A stretch of 64,000 bases of DNA. Origin: DATJPY01 sp035506135 (GTDB lineage: Bacteria; Myxococcota_A; UBA9160; PR03). The notes under the pieces are model-generated. The model was not told where the DNA came from. It ran no database searches and saw only the letters and a program-made list of their open reading frames with translations. Made by a program: the position numbers and the translations under genes. How positions within the stretch are numbered: the stretch's first letter is position 1; every line of letters begins with the position of its first letter. Below, in pieces: positions 16,439-24,829 of this stretch. The DNA lies in assembly GCA_035506135.1 (NCBI GenBank), contig DATJPY010000014.1, positions 1 through 64,000 on the forward strand, given 5' to 3'.

Positions 16439-17812
16439 CTAGCCGGCCTGAGCGCCGCGCTGGCGCGCGCGGAGCTGCAGTCGGACCGGCGTCCCAGCGA
16501 GGCCGAAGCGCTCTCGCAGGCGGTTCTCGAGATAGCGGCGATACGACTCCTTCACCGCGTCGGGCTCGGTGCAGAAGAGCACGAAGGTCGGCGGGCGGAC
16601 GGCGACCTGCGTCGCGTAGAAGAAGCGGAGCGGCCGCCGCCGCGTCCCGCGCTGCGCCATCGCCGGCTCGTGCCCGCCCACCGCGTCCTGGAGCCAGCGG
16701 TTCAGCGCCGCCGTGGGCACGCGGGTGCGCGCCGCTGCGGCGAGCTGCTGCACGAGCCGGAAGATCCGCTCCGTCCGCAGCCCGGTCCGCGCCGAGACCG
16801 TGAGCACGGGCGTGTCCGCGGCGAAGCGCAGCCGCTCGCGGATCTGGTCGCGCGCGCGCGCCGCGTCCGCTCCGCGGTCGACGACGAGGTCCCACTTGTT
16901 GACGAGCACCGCCGCGGCGCAGCCGCGATCCCGCACCAGGCCGGCCAGGTGCACGTCCTGCTCGGTGAAGCCCTCGGCGGCGTCGCTCACGAGCAGCGCC
17001 ACCTCCGCGCGCTCGATCGAGCGGAGCGCCACCAGCGCGCTCACCCGCTCGCCGACCCGGTGCTGGCGGCCCGGCCGCCGCAGGCCGGCTGTGTCGACCA
17101 GCACGTAGGTCCCTTCCCCGCGCTCGATCACCACGTCGATTGCGTCCCGGGTCGTGCCCGCCTCCTCCGATACCACCACCCGCTCGCTGCCCACGAGCCG
17201 GTTCACGAGCGAGCTCTTCCCGACGTTCGGCCGCCCGACCAGCGCCACGTGGATCGCGTCGCCGTGCCGGTCGGCTCTCGCCTCCTCGCGCGCGGCGGGG
17301 GGCAGCGCGTCCACGAGCTCCTCCAGCACCTCCCACGCGCCGCGGCCGTGCTCGGCCGAGATGGCGCGCACGCGCTCGAAGCCGAGCCGGTGGAACTCGG
17401 CGGCGCGCGCCTCGTGCGCCGGGGCATCGATCTTGTTGACCGCGAGCGCGAGCGGTCGGCTCGCGCGCCGCAGCTCGCGGGCGATCGCCGCGTCCTCGGG
17501 CAGCAGGCCCGCCTGTCCGTCGACGACGAACAGGACTGCGTCCGCCTCGGCCACCGCCGCGCGAGCTTGGGCCTGGACGGCGGCGTCCAGATCGCTGGCC
17601 CCCGCCCGCCCCTGCCCGCTCTGTACCTCCAGGCCTGCGGTGTCGACCACCAGCACGCGCCGCTCGCGGACCTCGATCTCCTCGGCGATCCGATCGCGCG
17701 TCAGGCCCGGATGGTCGTCGACGAGCGCGCGTCTCCGACCCGCGAAGCGATTGAACAGGGTGGACTTGCCTACGTTGGGTCGGCCGACGATGGCGATGAG
17801 GCTCGGGCGCAT
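16439..17812 (-). CDS. der: ribosome assembly GTPase Der (EngA)
   Basis: This 457-residue protein has two tandem G domains and a KH-like C-terminal domain, needed for maturation of the 50S subunit. G1 loops are GRPNVGKST near residue 9 and GRPNVGKSS in the second domain. DTAG (G3) occurs in both, and NKID and NKWD are the two G4 motifs. The C-terminal RRPLRFFYATQVAVRPPTFV is the usual KH-like block. ATG 17812 is chosen because the G1 loop begins 9 residues later; upstream codons extend into the divergent promoter region. Confidence 0.97.
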   Translation of the reverse strand: MRPSLIAIVGRPNVGKSTLFNRFAGRRRALVDDHPGLTRDRIAEEIEVRERRVLVVDTAGLEVQSGQGRAGASDLDAAVQAQARAAVAEADAVLFVVDGQAGLLPEDAAIARELRRASRPLALAVNKIDAPAHEARAAEFHRLGFERVRAISAEHGRGAWEVLEELVDALPPAAREEARADRHGDAIHVALVGRPNVGKSSLVNRLVGSERVVVSEEAGTTRDAIDVVIERGEGTYVLVDTAGLRRPGRQHRVGERVSALVALRSIERAEVALLVSDAAEGFTEQDVHLAGLVRDRGCAAAVLVNKWDLVVDRGADAARARDQIRERLRFAADTPVLTVSARTGLRTERIFRLVQQLAAAARTRVPTAALNRWLQDAVGGHEPAMAQRGTRRRPLRFFYATQVAVRPPTFVLFCTEPDAVKESYRRYLENRLRERFGLAGTPVRLQLRARQRGAQAG

Positions 17813-17840
17813 CCTGGACTCGAAGAGGTGCGAAGTTTGC

Positions 17841-17870
17841 TTGACAATCGGAGCCGCGCGCAACTAGGCT
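17841..17870 (+). promoter_or_regulatory. promoter for the exported protein gene at 17936
   Basis: TTGACA (17841-17846) and TAGGCT (17865-17870) are 18 nt apart. Here the leader is about 60 nt and carries a strong GGAAGGAGAG ribosome-binding site, unlike the near-leaderless promoters elsewhere in the window. Confidence 0.5.
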
Positions 17871-17935
17871 CGCGCGGGGTGCCTGTCCGGGTCTGCCGAC
17901 CCGGTCGTCGCGATCCTGGGGGAAGGAGAGCAGCC

Positions 17936-18457
17936 GTGGTCGGCTCTGCGCGCCGTCTCGCCTCGGGCCGTCTTGCCTCGGGCCGTCGTGCCCTCGGCTC
18001 CGGCCGCCTGGCCTCTGGCTTTGGCCGTCTTGCCGTCGGGCTCGGGATGGTCGCAGCGCTCGTCGCGAGCGGACCCGGCGAGGCACAGGCCGGGACGAAG
18101 ACGATCCGGCGCTCGCTGCAGAACATCCTGTTCTTCCCGTTCGACATGGCGCTCTCGCCGATCGTCGCGCCGAAGGCGGTCTACACCAACTGGAAAGCGA
18201 GCGACGATACCACGGCGGTGAAGATCGCCTACCCGATCTTCGGCGTGGTGTGGGCGACGGGCGTGAACCTCGGCGCCTCCGGCATCCGGGGGCTGGCGGG
18301 CCTGCTCGAGTTCCTGCCCGGGCTCGTCCTGATTCCGTTCAAGGCCGACATGAACCCGATCTACGACCTGCCCGAGTCGAACCAGGCGCTGATCGACACC
18401 GGGTCCGACGCCTTCAAGGTGAAGATCGGCGTCGACTACGTATCACCCGCCCAGTAG
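17936..18457 (+). CDS. exported protein with repetitive basic signal region
   Basis: This 173-residue protein starts at GTG after GGAAGGAGAG. Its N-terminus repeats an R-L-A-S-G unit (RLASGRLASGRRALGSGR) before a hydrophobic stretch and a likely cleavage after GEAQA. The mature part (LFFPFDMALSPIVAPKAVYT, FGVVWATGVNLGASGIRGL, LEFLPGLVLIPF) resembles small exported proteins with glycine-rich turns. It may be related to the exosortase-associated TIGR04073 group, but I cannot confirm this. Its 3' end overlaps that of convergent miaA by 15 nt. Confidence 0.65.
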   Translation: MVGSARRLASGRLASGRRALGSGRLASGFGRLAVGLGMVAALVASGPGEAQAGTKTIRRSLQNILFFPFDMALSPIVAPKAVYTNWKASDDTTAVKIAYPIFGVVWATGVNLGASGIRGLAGLLEFLPGLVLIPFKADMNPIYDLPESNQALIDTGSDAFKVKIGVDYVSPAQ

Positions 18458-19444
18458 GGAGCCGCGTGCCGCCGGCCGGGCGTGCGAGCCCGCGGTCGGC
18501 TGCGGTCCGGCCGCGAAGTCGCCGACCAGCGCCTCGATCGCGTCGCGCTGATCGGGGTGCAGCCAGCGCGCGCCAGGGACCCCGCGAAACCAGGTGCGCT
18601 GGCGGCGCGCGAAGCGCCTCGTGTCGCGCCGCATCGCCTCGAGCGCACCCGCGAGCGTGTCGCGGCCTTCGACGACCTGCATCAGATGCCGATAGCCGAT
18701 CGCCTGCAGCGCTCGCAGGTCGCTCCGGTAGCCGCGCGCCGCAAGCCCCCGGCACTCCTGCAGCAGGCCCGCGTCGATCATCTCCTTCGCGCGCGCGTCG
18801 ATGCGCGCGTCGAGCGCCTCGCGGCCGGGATCGAGCACCAGATACAGCACGGCGAAGGGCTGGTCCGAGAAGTCGTGCGAAGCACGCAGCCGCGACGGCG
18901 GCGTGCCCGTGCGCTGGTGCAGCTCCAGCGCGCGCACGGTGCGGCGAAGGTCGTTCGGATGGATGCCGCGGGCCGCGTCCGGATCGATCTCTGCGAGCCG
19001 CCGGTGCAGCCGATGCGGATCGCCGGCTGCGCCCGCCCGCTCCGCCTCGCGCTCGAGCGCACTCCGAAGCTGGGGCTCCGCCTCGCCCCCGTCGATCAGA
19101 CCCTCGAGGAAGGCGCGAATGTAGAGGCCGGTGCCGCCGGTCAGGAAGACGATCCCGCCGCGCGCGTGGATGGCGGCGGCCGCCGCGCGCGCCTCCCGCG
19201 AATAGCGCCCCGCGCTGTAGGCAACGTCGGGGGTGACCACGTCGAGCAGGTGATGGGGGACCCGCGCGCGCTCCGCGAGCGAGGGCTTCGCGGTCCCGAT
19301 GTCGAGGAATCGATAGACCTGAACCGAGTCGGCGTTCACCACCTCGCCGCCGAAGCGGAGCGCGAGGTCGATCGCCACGCGGCTCTTGCCGGACGCGGTG
19401 GGGCCGGCGACGACGACGACCCGGCGCTGGGGATCGGAGGGCAT
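18443..19444 (-). CDS. miaA: tRNA dimethylallyltransferase
   Basis: MiaA (333 aa) adds the dimethylallyl group to A37 of tRNAs reading UNN codons. It shows the P-loop AGPTASGKSRVA, the DSVQVYR loop with catalytic Asp, GTAKPS, GGTGLYIRAF and the DLRRTVRALE block. Length is normal plus a short Gly/Ala-rich tail. It follows mutL by 29 nt in the same direction; the mutL-miaA pair is common across Proteobacteria. Confidence 0.96.
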   Translation of the reverse strand: MPSDPQRRVVVVAGPTASGKSRVAIDLALRFGGEVVNADSVQVYRFLDIGTAKPSLAERARVPHHLLDVVTPDVAYSAGRYSREARAAAAAIHARGGIVFLTGGTGLYIRAFLEGLIDGGEAEPQLRSALEREAERAGAAGDPHRLHRRLAEIDPDAARGIHPNDLRRTVRALELHQRTGTPPSRLRASHDFSDQPFAVLYLVLDPGREALDARIDARAKEMIDAGLLQECRGLAARGYRSDLRALQAIGYRHLMQVVEGRDTLAGALEAMRRDTRRFARRQRTWFRGVPGARWLHPDQRDAIEALVGDFAAGPQPTAGSHARPAARGSLLGG

Positions 19445-19473
19445 GGCGGCAGCGTAGCGGCCGGCGCGGCCGA

Positions 19474-21216
19474 TCAGGACCGCCCGAAGCGGCGCTCGAT
19501 CTCTCCCTTCGACAGGGGAATGGCGATCGGCCGGCCGTGCGGGCAGGTGGGCGCCCAGGGGATGCCGTCGACCGCCGCGAGCAGCGCCTGCTGCTCGCTC
19601 GGGTCGAGCCGCTCGCCGGCGCGGCGCGCGGCGTGACACGCCATCGATGCGAAGAGCCGCTCGGCGGCCTCGGGAGCCCGGAGCGCCTCCCGGCCGGCGC
19701 CTGCCGTCGCGAGCTCGTCGGCGAGCTCGGCGACGAGCCGGCCGGGATCGCGGCCCTCGAGGAGAGCGGGGATCGCCCGCACCGCCACCGCCGAGGCGCC
19801 GAACGGCTCGAGCTCGAAGCCGAGCGCGCCGAGCGCCGCCTCCGCGGCGGTGAGCCGCTCGACGCGATCGGGCGAGAGCTCGAGCGTCTCGGTGGCGAGC
19901 AGCGGCTGGCGCGCGACGCCGCCCGCGCGCCAGGCCGCGCGCAGCCGCTCGAAGAGCACGCGCTCGTGGGCGGCGTGCTGGTCCACGAGGAGGAGCCCGT
20001 CGGCTGCCTCGAGCAGCAGGTAGCTCGCGTGGAGCTGGCCGAGCAGGCGCTGCTCGCCGAGCCGCAGCCGCGCCGCATCCGCCGCTCTCGACTCCTCGGG
20101 CGCGGCGCTCGGGGCCCGGAGGAGCGGAGCGCCCGGGACCAGGCGCGGGCCGGCGAGGATCCAGTCGCCCGGCGCGCCGCTCGTCTCGCCGACGCGATCC
20201 GGGCGTGCGGGCGCCGAGAGCCACCGGCGCGCGCCGAGCGCCTCGCGCACGCCGCTCGAAACCATCCGGTGTATCGCGCCGGGATCCGCGAAGCGCACCT
20301 CCCACTTGGCGGGGTGGACGTTCACGTCGAGCGCCTGCGCCGGGAGCTCGAGGTAGAGGAGCGCCGTCGGATGGCGCCCGCGCGGGAGCACGTCGCGGTA
20401 CGCGTCGAGGAGCGCGTGGCGCAGCAGCCGATCGCGCACGGGCCGCCGGTTCACGAAGAGGTGGATCCCGGCGGCGGTCGGCCGGTGGGCGTCCGGCCGC
20501 GAGACGAAGCCCTCGAGCGAGAGGCCGCCCTCGCGGGCGGCGACCGGCACCAGGGGCTCGGCCTCGCGCTCGGAGAGCACCGCCGCGATGCGTTCGATCC
20601 GCTCCGAGACGGCGGGCCAGCTGACGGCGGGCCGATCGTCGCGGCGCACGTCGAAGTGGACCGCGGGCAGCGCGAGCGCGGCGCGCGCGACCCAATCGGC
20701 GATGTGACCCCACTCGGTGCCCTCGGACTTCAGGAACTTCCGGCGCGCCGGCACGTTGTGGAAGAGGTCGGCGACCTCGACGCGCGTCCCCTCCGGCCCG
20801 CCCGCCTCACGCAGCCCGCTCGGCTTGCCGGCGTCGACCTCGATCTCGAAGCCCGCCGGAGCGCCGCGCGCCCGCGTGCGCAGGCGCAGCCGCGACACCG
20901 AGGCGATCGCCGGCAGCGCCTCGCCGCGGAACCCGAAGGTCTCGATCCGGGCGAGATCGTCGCTGCTCGCGATCTTGCTCGTGGCATGCCGCTCGAGCGC
21001 GAGGTGCGCGTCCTCGGGCGTCATCCCCGATCCGTCGTCGGAGACCGCGAGCAGCGCCCGGCCCCCCTCCCGGATCTCCACCCGGATCCGCCGGGCGCCG
21101 GCATCGAGGGCGTTCTCCACCAGCTCCTTCACCACCGACGCGGGCCGCTCGACGACCTCCCCGGCCGCGATCTGATCGACCAGGGAATCCGGAAGGCGCT
21201 GGATTCGCGCGGCCAT
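19474..21216 (-). CDS. mutL: DNA mismatch repair protein MutL, endonuclease-type
   Basis: MutL (580 aa) links mismatch recognition by MutS to strand incision. The GHKL ATPase motifs are ELVENALDAGA, DDGSGM, ATSKI and TFGFRGEAL. The C-terminal domain carries the endonuclease metal site: DQHAAHERVLFE (412-423, pattern DQHA-x2-E-x4-E), ACHAARRA (about 527) and TCPHGRP (about 558). These mark the nicking MutL class found in organisms without MutH. ATG 21216 follows a likely promoter at 21227-21256. Confidence 0.96.
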   Translation of the reverse strand: MAARIQRLPDSLVDQIAAGEVVERPASVVKELVENALDAGARRIRVEIREGGRALLAVSDDGSGMTPEDAHLALERHATSKIASSDDLARIETFGFRGEALPAIASVSRLRLRTRARGAPAGFEIEVDAGKPSGLREAGGPEGTRVEVADLFHNVPARRKFLKSEGTEWGHIADWVARAALALPAVHFDVRRDDRPAVSWPAVSERIERIAAVLSEREAEPLVPVAAREGGLSLEGFVSRPDAHRPTAAGIHLFVNRRPVRDRLLRHALLDAYRDVLPRGRHPTALLYLELPAQALDVNVHPAKWEVRFADPGAIHRMVSSGVREALGARRWLSAPARPDRVGETSGAPGDWILAGPRLVPGAPLLRAPSAAPEESRAADAARLRLGEQRLLGQLHASYLLLEAADGLLLVDQHAAHERVLFERLRAAWRAGGVARQPLLATETLELSPDRVERLTAAEAALGALGFELEPFGASAVAVRAIPALLEGRDPGRLVAELADELATAGAGREALRAPEAAERLFASMACHAARRAGERLDPSEQQALLAAVDGIPWAPTCPHGRPIAIPLSKGEIERRFGRS

Positions 21217-21226
21217 GGGCGGGCCC

Positions 21227-21256
21227 ATCATCGCCGCGCCGCGCCCGGCCGGTCAA
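21227..21256 (-). promoter_or_regulatory. promoter for mutL-miaA
   Basis: On the minus strand, TTGACC (21256-21251) is followed after 18 nt by GATGAT (21232-21227), then 10 nt to the mutL ATG. It is another short-leader promoter. Confidence 0.4.
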
Positions 21257-21296
21257 GCCCGACCTCGCAGTTTTGCGCCTCAAGCCCTTATTTTCG

Positions 21297-21325
21297 TTGA
21301 CAAAGCATCGATTTTGGGCCATAGC
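21297..21325 (+). promoter_or_regulatory. promoter for the AAA+/nitrilase/FHA genes
   Basis: TTGACA (21297-21302) and CATAGC (21320-21325) are 17 nt apart in an AT-rich patch. The downstream ATG is at 21360, after a run of nine G. Confidence 0.5.
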
Positions 21326-21359
21326 CTCTCCGGGCCGGCACCAGCGGGCGGGGGGGGAT

Positions 21360-22355
21360 ATGTCCGAAGGAGCCAGTTCTCATCATCCGATCTCGGAGCC
21401 GCACCGAAGTGCGGCGATCGACGCAGCGTCGTCGCGCCTCGCGGGCCGACGGCGCGAGGACCACATCGTCTCGGCCAGCGCGGCGAGCCAGCGCGCGATC
21501 GAGCGCGCCATGCTCGCGTCGCGAAGCGAGCTGCCCGTCTTGATCTGGGGACCGCCGGGCAGCGGGCGTTCGATGCTCGCCCGGGCGATCCATGCGTGGA
21601 GCGGGAATGCGGCCGGGTCGCTCGAGACGCTGGTCTGCGCCGCGGTTCCCGAGCCGCTCCAGATCCGCGCGCTCTTCGGCTGTGCGGCGGGCAACTACCC
21701 GGGTCTTCCCGAGGCGTACGTGGGTGCGTTCGAGCGCGCGTCGGGCGGAACGCTGCTGATCGAAGGCATCGAAGGCCTCGGCGCCCCGGTCGCGACCGCG
21801 CTGGCGCGGGCGCTCGCAACCGGTCGCTATCGACCCGAGGGAGGATCCGAGGATCGACCGCTGCGGGCGCGAATCGTGGCGACGGCGGACCGGGCGACAG
21901 GACAGCCGCTCGGCGAGGGCGGCCTCAGCGTCGAGCTGCCGCCGCTCGCGGAGCGCCGCGAGGACGTGCTGCCGCTCGCGGCGCACTTCCTGGCCCTGGC
22001 GGCCGCCGAGGCGGGCGTCGCACCGATCGGCTTCGCGCCGGACGCGCGGGCGGCACTGCTCGAGGAGCCCTGGCTCGGCAACGTGACCGAGCTGCGCGAG
22101 CGCGTGCGGCAGGCGGTGCGCCTGTCGGGCGGCGGCGCGGTCAGCGCGGAGGCGCTCCTGCTCGCGGCGCCGGGCGGCCGCGTTCCCTCCTTCCGCGAGG
22201 CGAAGCGCGCGTTCGAGGCGCGCTACGTGCAGAGCCTGCTGCGGCTGTGCGAAGGCAACATCAGCCAGGCGGCGCGTCTGGCGCAGAAGGACCGCAAGGA
22301 CTTCTACGACGTGATCCGCCGCACGGGAATCGATCCGGCGCAGTACCGCAGGTAG
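21360..22355 (+). CDS. degenerate NtrC-type AAA+ regulator with Fis-like HTH
   Basis: This 331-residue cytoplasmic protein is built like a sigma-54 activator core plus DNA-binding domain. The Walker A is GPPGSGRS (64-71). The loop that normally reads GAFTGA is replaced (AGNYPGLPEAY, about 110-120). The Walker B, normally LFLDEI, reads LLIEGIEGL, so the catalytic Asp-Glu is lost. The C-terminus NISQAARLAQKDRKDFYDV is a Fis-type HTH. It is unlikely to remodel sigma-54 polymerase and may act as an ATP-insensitive DNA-binding repressor or scaffold. An FHA-domain protein, the usual partner domain in deltaproteobacterial activators, is encoded two genes downstream. Confidence 0.8.
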   Translation: MSEGASSHHPISEPHRSAAIDAASSRLAGRRREDHIVSASAASQRAIERAMLASRSELPVLIWGPPGSGRSMLARAIHAWSGNAAGSLETLVCAAVPEPLQIRALFGCAAGNYPGLPEAYVGAFERASGGTLLIEGIEGLGAPVATALARALATGRYRPEGGSEDRPLRARIVATADRATGQPLGEGGLSVELPPLAERREDVLPLAAHFLALAAAEAGVAPIGFAPDARAALLEEPWLGNVTELRERVRQAVRLSGGGAVSAEALLLAAPGGRVPSFREAKRAFEARYVQSLLRLCEGNISQAARLAQKDRKDFYDVIRRTGIDPAQYRR

Positions 22356-22373
22356 CGATACCCTGGCCGCGCG

Positions 22374-23180
22374 ATGCGCGTGGCCGTGGTGCAGATGACC
22401 TCGACGGACGACGTGGCCGCCAACCTGGCGGCCACGCGCAAGTTCGTCGCCGAAGCGGCGGACTCGGGCGCGGAGCTGGTCGCCCTTCCCGAGAACTTCG
22501 CCTTCCTGCGCCGCGAGGGGATGCCGATCCCCTGCGCCCAGGCGCTCGACGGGGAGATCGTCGGCACGCTTCGCGATCTCGCGCGGCAGCACCACGTCTG
22601 GCTGCTCGGCGGGAGCTTTCCGGAGGCGGCCGAGGGCGCCGCGGCGCGCGTCCACAACACGAGCGTCGCGGTCGCGCCCGACGGCCGCATCGCGGGCGTC
22701 TATCGGAAGATCCACCTCTTCGACGTCGACCTCTCCGCGCAGGGCGGGCTCGCGTATCGGGAGTCCGAGCGGATCGCTCCGGGCAGCGAGGTGGTCGCGG
22801 TGGAGACACCGTTCGGCGTCATCGGGCTCTCGATCTGCTACGACGTGCGCTTCCCCGAGCTGTACCGCCGGCTCGCAGAGCGCGGCGCCCGCTGGCTCGC
22901 AGTGCCGGCCGCATTCGCCCGCGAGACCGGGCGCGACCACTGGGAGGTGCTGCTCCGGGCGCGCGCCATCGAGAACCAGGCCTTCGTGCTGGCCGCCGCG
23001 CAGGTCGGCGACCACGGCGGCGGCCGGGCCAGCTACGGGCGCTCGATGGTGGTCGATCCCTGGGGCCTGGTGCTCGCCCGCGCCCCGGATGCCCCCGGCC
23101 CGGTCCTCGCGGACTGCCGGCTCGAGGAGCAGGACCGCATCCGCGGCGCCCTGCCCGCCCTCCGCCATCGCCGTCTCTGA
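22374..23180 (+). CDS. nitrilase-superfamily amidase (Nit1/deaminated glutathione amidase-like)
   Basis: This 268-residue carbon-nitrogen hydrolase has the catalytic triad: Glu in ALPENFAF (about 42), Lys in YRKIHLF (about 112) and Cys in ICYDVRFPELYR (about 151). The CYDVRFPE block is typical of the Nit1/Nit2 branch, which removes dead-end deaminated glutathione or omega-amides. It lies 18 nt after the AAA+ gene, probably in the same operon. Exact substrate is inferred. Confidence 0.88.
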   Translation: MRVAVVQMTSTDDVAANLAATRKFVAEAADSGAELVALPENFAFLRREGMPIPCAQALDGEIVGTLRDLARQHHVWLLGGSFPEAAEGAAARVHNTSVAVAPDGRIAGVYRKIHLFDVDLSAQGGLAYRESERIAPGSEVVAVETPFGVIGLSICYDVRFPELYRRLAERGARWLAVPAAFARETGRDHWEVLLRARAIENQAFVLAAAQVGDHGGGRASYGRSMVVDPWGLVLARAPDAPGPVLADCRLEEQDRIRGALPALRHRRL

Positions 23181-23221
23181 GCGAACCCCCGACCGTCTCA
23201 AGCGCTCGCTGCGACGCGCCG

Positions 23222-23605
23222 ATGCCCTGGGAGGCCGCGCGAGAGCTGCGCGCGCCCGTCGTGTCTGGAGTGGCGATGCCGCCGAGCGATGCCGCCCCGG
23301 TCGAGCAGCGAGCGGCCCTGGTGATTCGCACCGGGGGCTTCGCCGGCACCCGCTACGAGCTCGGGATCGGTGAGACGCTGATCGGACGCAACCCGGGCAC
23401 CGACATCACGCTGCTCGACGAGGGCATCAGCCGCGAGCACGCGATCATCCTCTACGACGACGAGCAGTCCTCCTACGTGATCGAGGACCTGCAGTCGACC
23501 AACGGCACCAAGGTCAACGGCAAGCGGGTGCGCAGCGTCACGCTCGCGGCCGGCGACGAGATCCAGATCGGCCACACGCTCTTCGAGTTCGTCGCCGGCT
23601 GTTGA
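23222..23605 (+). CDS. FHA-domain protein
   Basis: This 127-residue protein consists of a short N-terminal extension and one forkhead-associated domain, which binds phosphothreonine peptides. The key residues are in IGRNPGTDITL (Arg), GISREHA (Ser-Arg-His) and QSTNGTKVNG (Asn). ATG 23222 was chosen; ATG 23276 (MPPSDAAP) would leave the domain intact too. It is likely co-transcribed with the nitrilase and the degenerate NtrC-type protein. No Ser/Thr kinase of the classical type is in the window. Confidence 0.88.
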   Translation: MPWEAARELRAPVVSGVAMPPSDAAPVEQRAALVIRTGGFAGTRYELGIGETLIGRNPGTDITLLDEGISREHAIILYDDEQSSYVIEDLQSTNGTKVNGKRVRSVTLAAGDEIQIGHTLFEFVAGC

Positions 23606-23607
23606 CT

Positions 23608-23666
23608 TCGCTCGGCTTCGCCTCGCTGCGCGCGATCGCTTCGCGATCGCTGGCCGATGCTCCAGG
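23608..23666 (+). repeat. dispersed hairpin repeat, copy 3 (best-formed)
   Basis: The core CTCGGCTTCGCCTCGCTGCGCGC is followed by an 8-bp stem GCGATCGC-TTC-GCGATCGC (23632-23650) and TGGCCGATGCTCCAGGCG. It lies between the convergent FHA and LOG genes. Confidence 0.65.
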
Positions 23667-23699
23667 CGATCGCATGGCCCCAGACGCCGCAGAGCTGAC

Positions 23700-24371
23700 C
23701 TAGCCTCCGGCGGGACCTTCGCGCCGGCCCGAGGCCTGGTGGCTGCGGAAGCCGCGCTCGATCCACTCGACCAGCTCCTCCTCCGAGTCCGTGACGCGGA
23801 TCAGGGCGAGGTCTTCGTCCGAGATGGCTCCGTGTCGCAGCGGCTCGGCCGCCAGCCAGTCGAGCATCCCCTGCCAGAACGCGCTGCCGAACAGCACGAC
23901 GGGGAAGTCGGGCATCTTGCCGGTCTGCTTCAGCGTGATCGCCTCGAAGATCTCGTCGAGCGTGCCGAAGCCGCCCGGCAGCCCGACGAAGCCGCACGAG
24001 TACTTCACGAACATCACCTTGCGCACGAAGAAGTAGTCGAAGGACAGGCCGGTCTCGACGTACTCGTTGGTCTCCTGGTCGAAGGGCAGCTCGATGTTGA
24101 GCCCGATCGATCGCCCCCCGGCCTCGCGTGCGCCCTGGTTGGCGGCCTCCATCAGGCCGGGCCCCCCCCCGGTGATGATCGAGAAGCCCGCCTTGGCGAG
24201 GCGGGCGGCCACGCGCCGGGCGTCCTCGTAGAACGGATGCCCCCGCGCGACCCGGGCACCGCCGAACAGGCTCACCGCGGGCCAGACCGGACGCAGCGTC
24301 TCGAAGCCCTCGACGAACTCACCCATGATCTTGAAGACGATCCAGGTGTCCTTGGCGCGCGGGTCGTACAC
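23700..24371 (-). CDS. LOG-family protein (TIGR00730; nucleotide 5'-monophosphate nucleosidase-like)
   Basis: This 223-residue protein has the paired motifs of the LOG family, once called lysine decarboxylases: GGGPGLMEAAN and LPGGFGTLDEIFE. Members hydrolyse cytokinin-type or ordinary nucleoside monophosphates. An SLFGGARVARGHPFY start and DYFFVRKVMFVK complete the Rossmann-like core. The start is GTG. It follows the small zinc-ribbon gene by 21 nt, so the two are probably one transcript. Confidence 0.88.
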   Translation of the reverse strand: MYDPRAKDTWIVFKIMGEFVEGFETLRPVWPAVSLFGGARVARGHPFYEDARRVAARLAKAGFSIITGGGPGLMEAANQGAREAGGRSIGLNIELPFDQETNEYVETGLSFDYFFVRKVMFVKYSCGFVGLPGGFGTLDEIFEAITLKQTGKMPDFPVVLFGSAFWQGMLDWLAAEPLRHGAISDEDLALIRVTDSEEELVEWIERGFRSHQASGRREGPAGG

Positions 24372-24392
24372 GCCGTCCGTATCGGGCGCCGC

Positions 24393-24680
24393 CTAGCGCT
24401 TCTTGAAGAGCCCCTCGAGCCGCGCGCGCGCGTCGTCCGCGGCGGCGAGGCCGCGCGCCGGTCCTTCGCGGGGGGAGAACCAGTCGCAGCGATTGGCCCG
24501 CGCGCGGTCGGAGACGCGCTCCGCACCCGGCTCGCGGCACTCGTTGTACGCGCCCAGGTCGTGGTGGGCGCAGTTGCGGCAGGCGTGGAGGTCGGCCCGA
24601 CAAGTGGGGCACTCGTCGCGGAAGCCGACGCGCTCGCCGCTGGCGAGCGCGATCGCGGTGCCACACGCGGCGCAGTTCAC
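24393..24680 (-). CDS. small zinc-ribbon protein
   Basis: This 95-residue cytoplasmic protein has up to seven cysteines in zinc-binding layout: NCAACG at the start, CPTCRADLHACRNCAHH in the middle, then NECREPGAERV and NRCDWF. A similar N-C-R pattern occurs in unstudied proteobacterial zinc-ribbon proteins. The GTG at 24680 (NCAACG begins at the next codon) fits better than a TTG 99 nt upstream. Function unknown; it precedes the LOG gene. Confidence 0.65.
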   Translation of the reverse strand: MNCAACGTAIALASGERVGFRDECPTCRADLHACRNCAHHDLGAYNECREPGAERVSDRARANRCDWFSPREGPARGLAAADDARARLEGLFKKR

Positions 24681-24829
24681 GGCGAGTCCGCCGGAGGCCG
24701 GCGCACCGCGAGCCGGAGTCTTCGCGGCCGGACGAAGGTCACCCCGCGCACCGTGCGACAGCCAGGCGCGCGCTGTCAAGCCTCGTCCGGCGCTCGCGCG
24801 CCCGAGCCGAGGTGATAGGCTGCGGCGCC

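Noticed and set aside
24774..24779. TTGACA on the minus strand before the zinc-ribbon gene
   Set aside because: No -10 box lies 16-18 nt downstream, and as a TTG start codon it would add a proline/alanine-rich extension without support.
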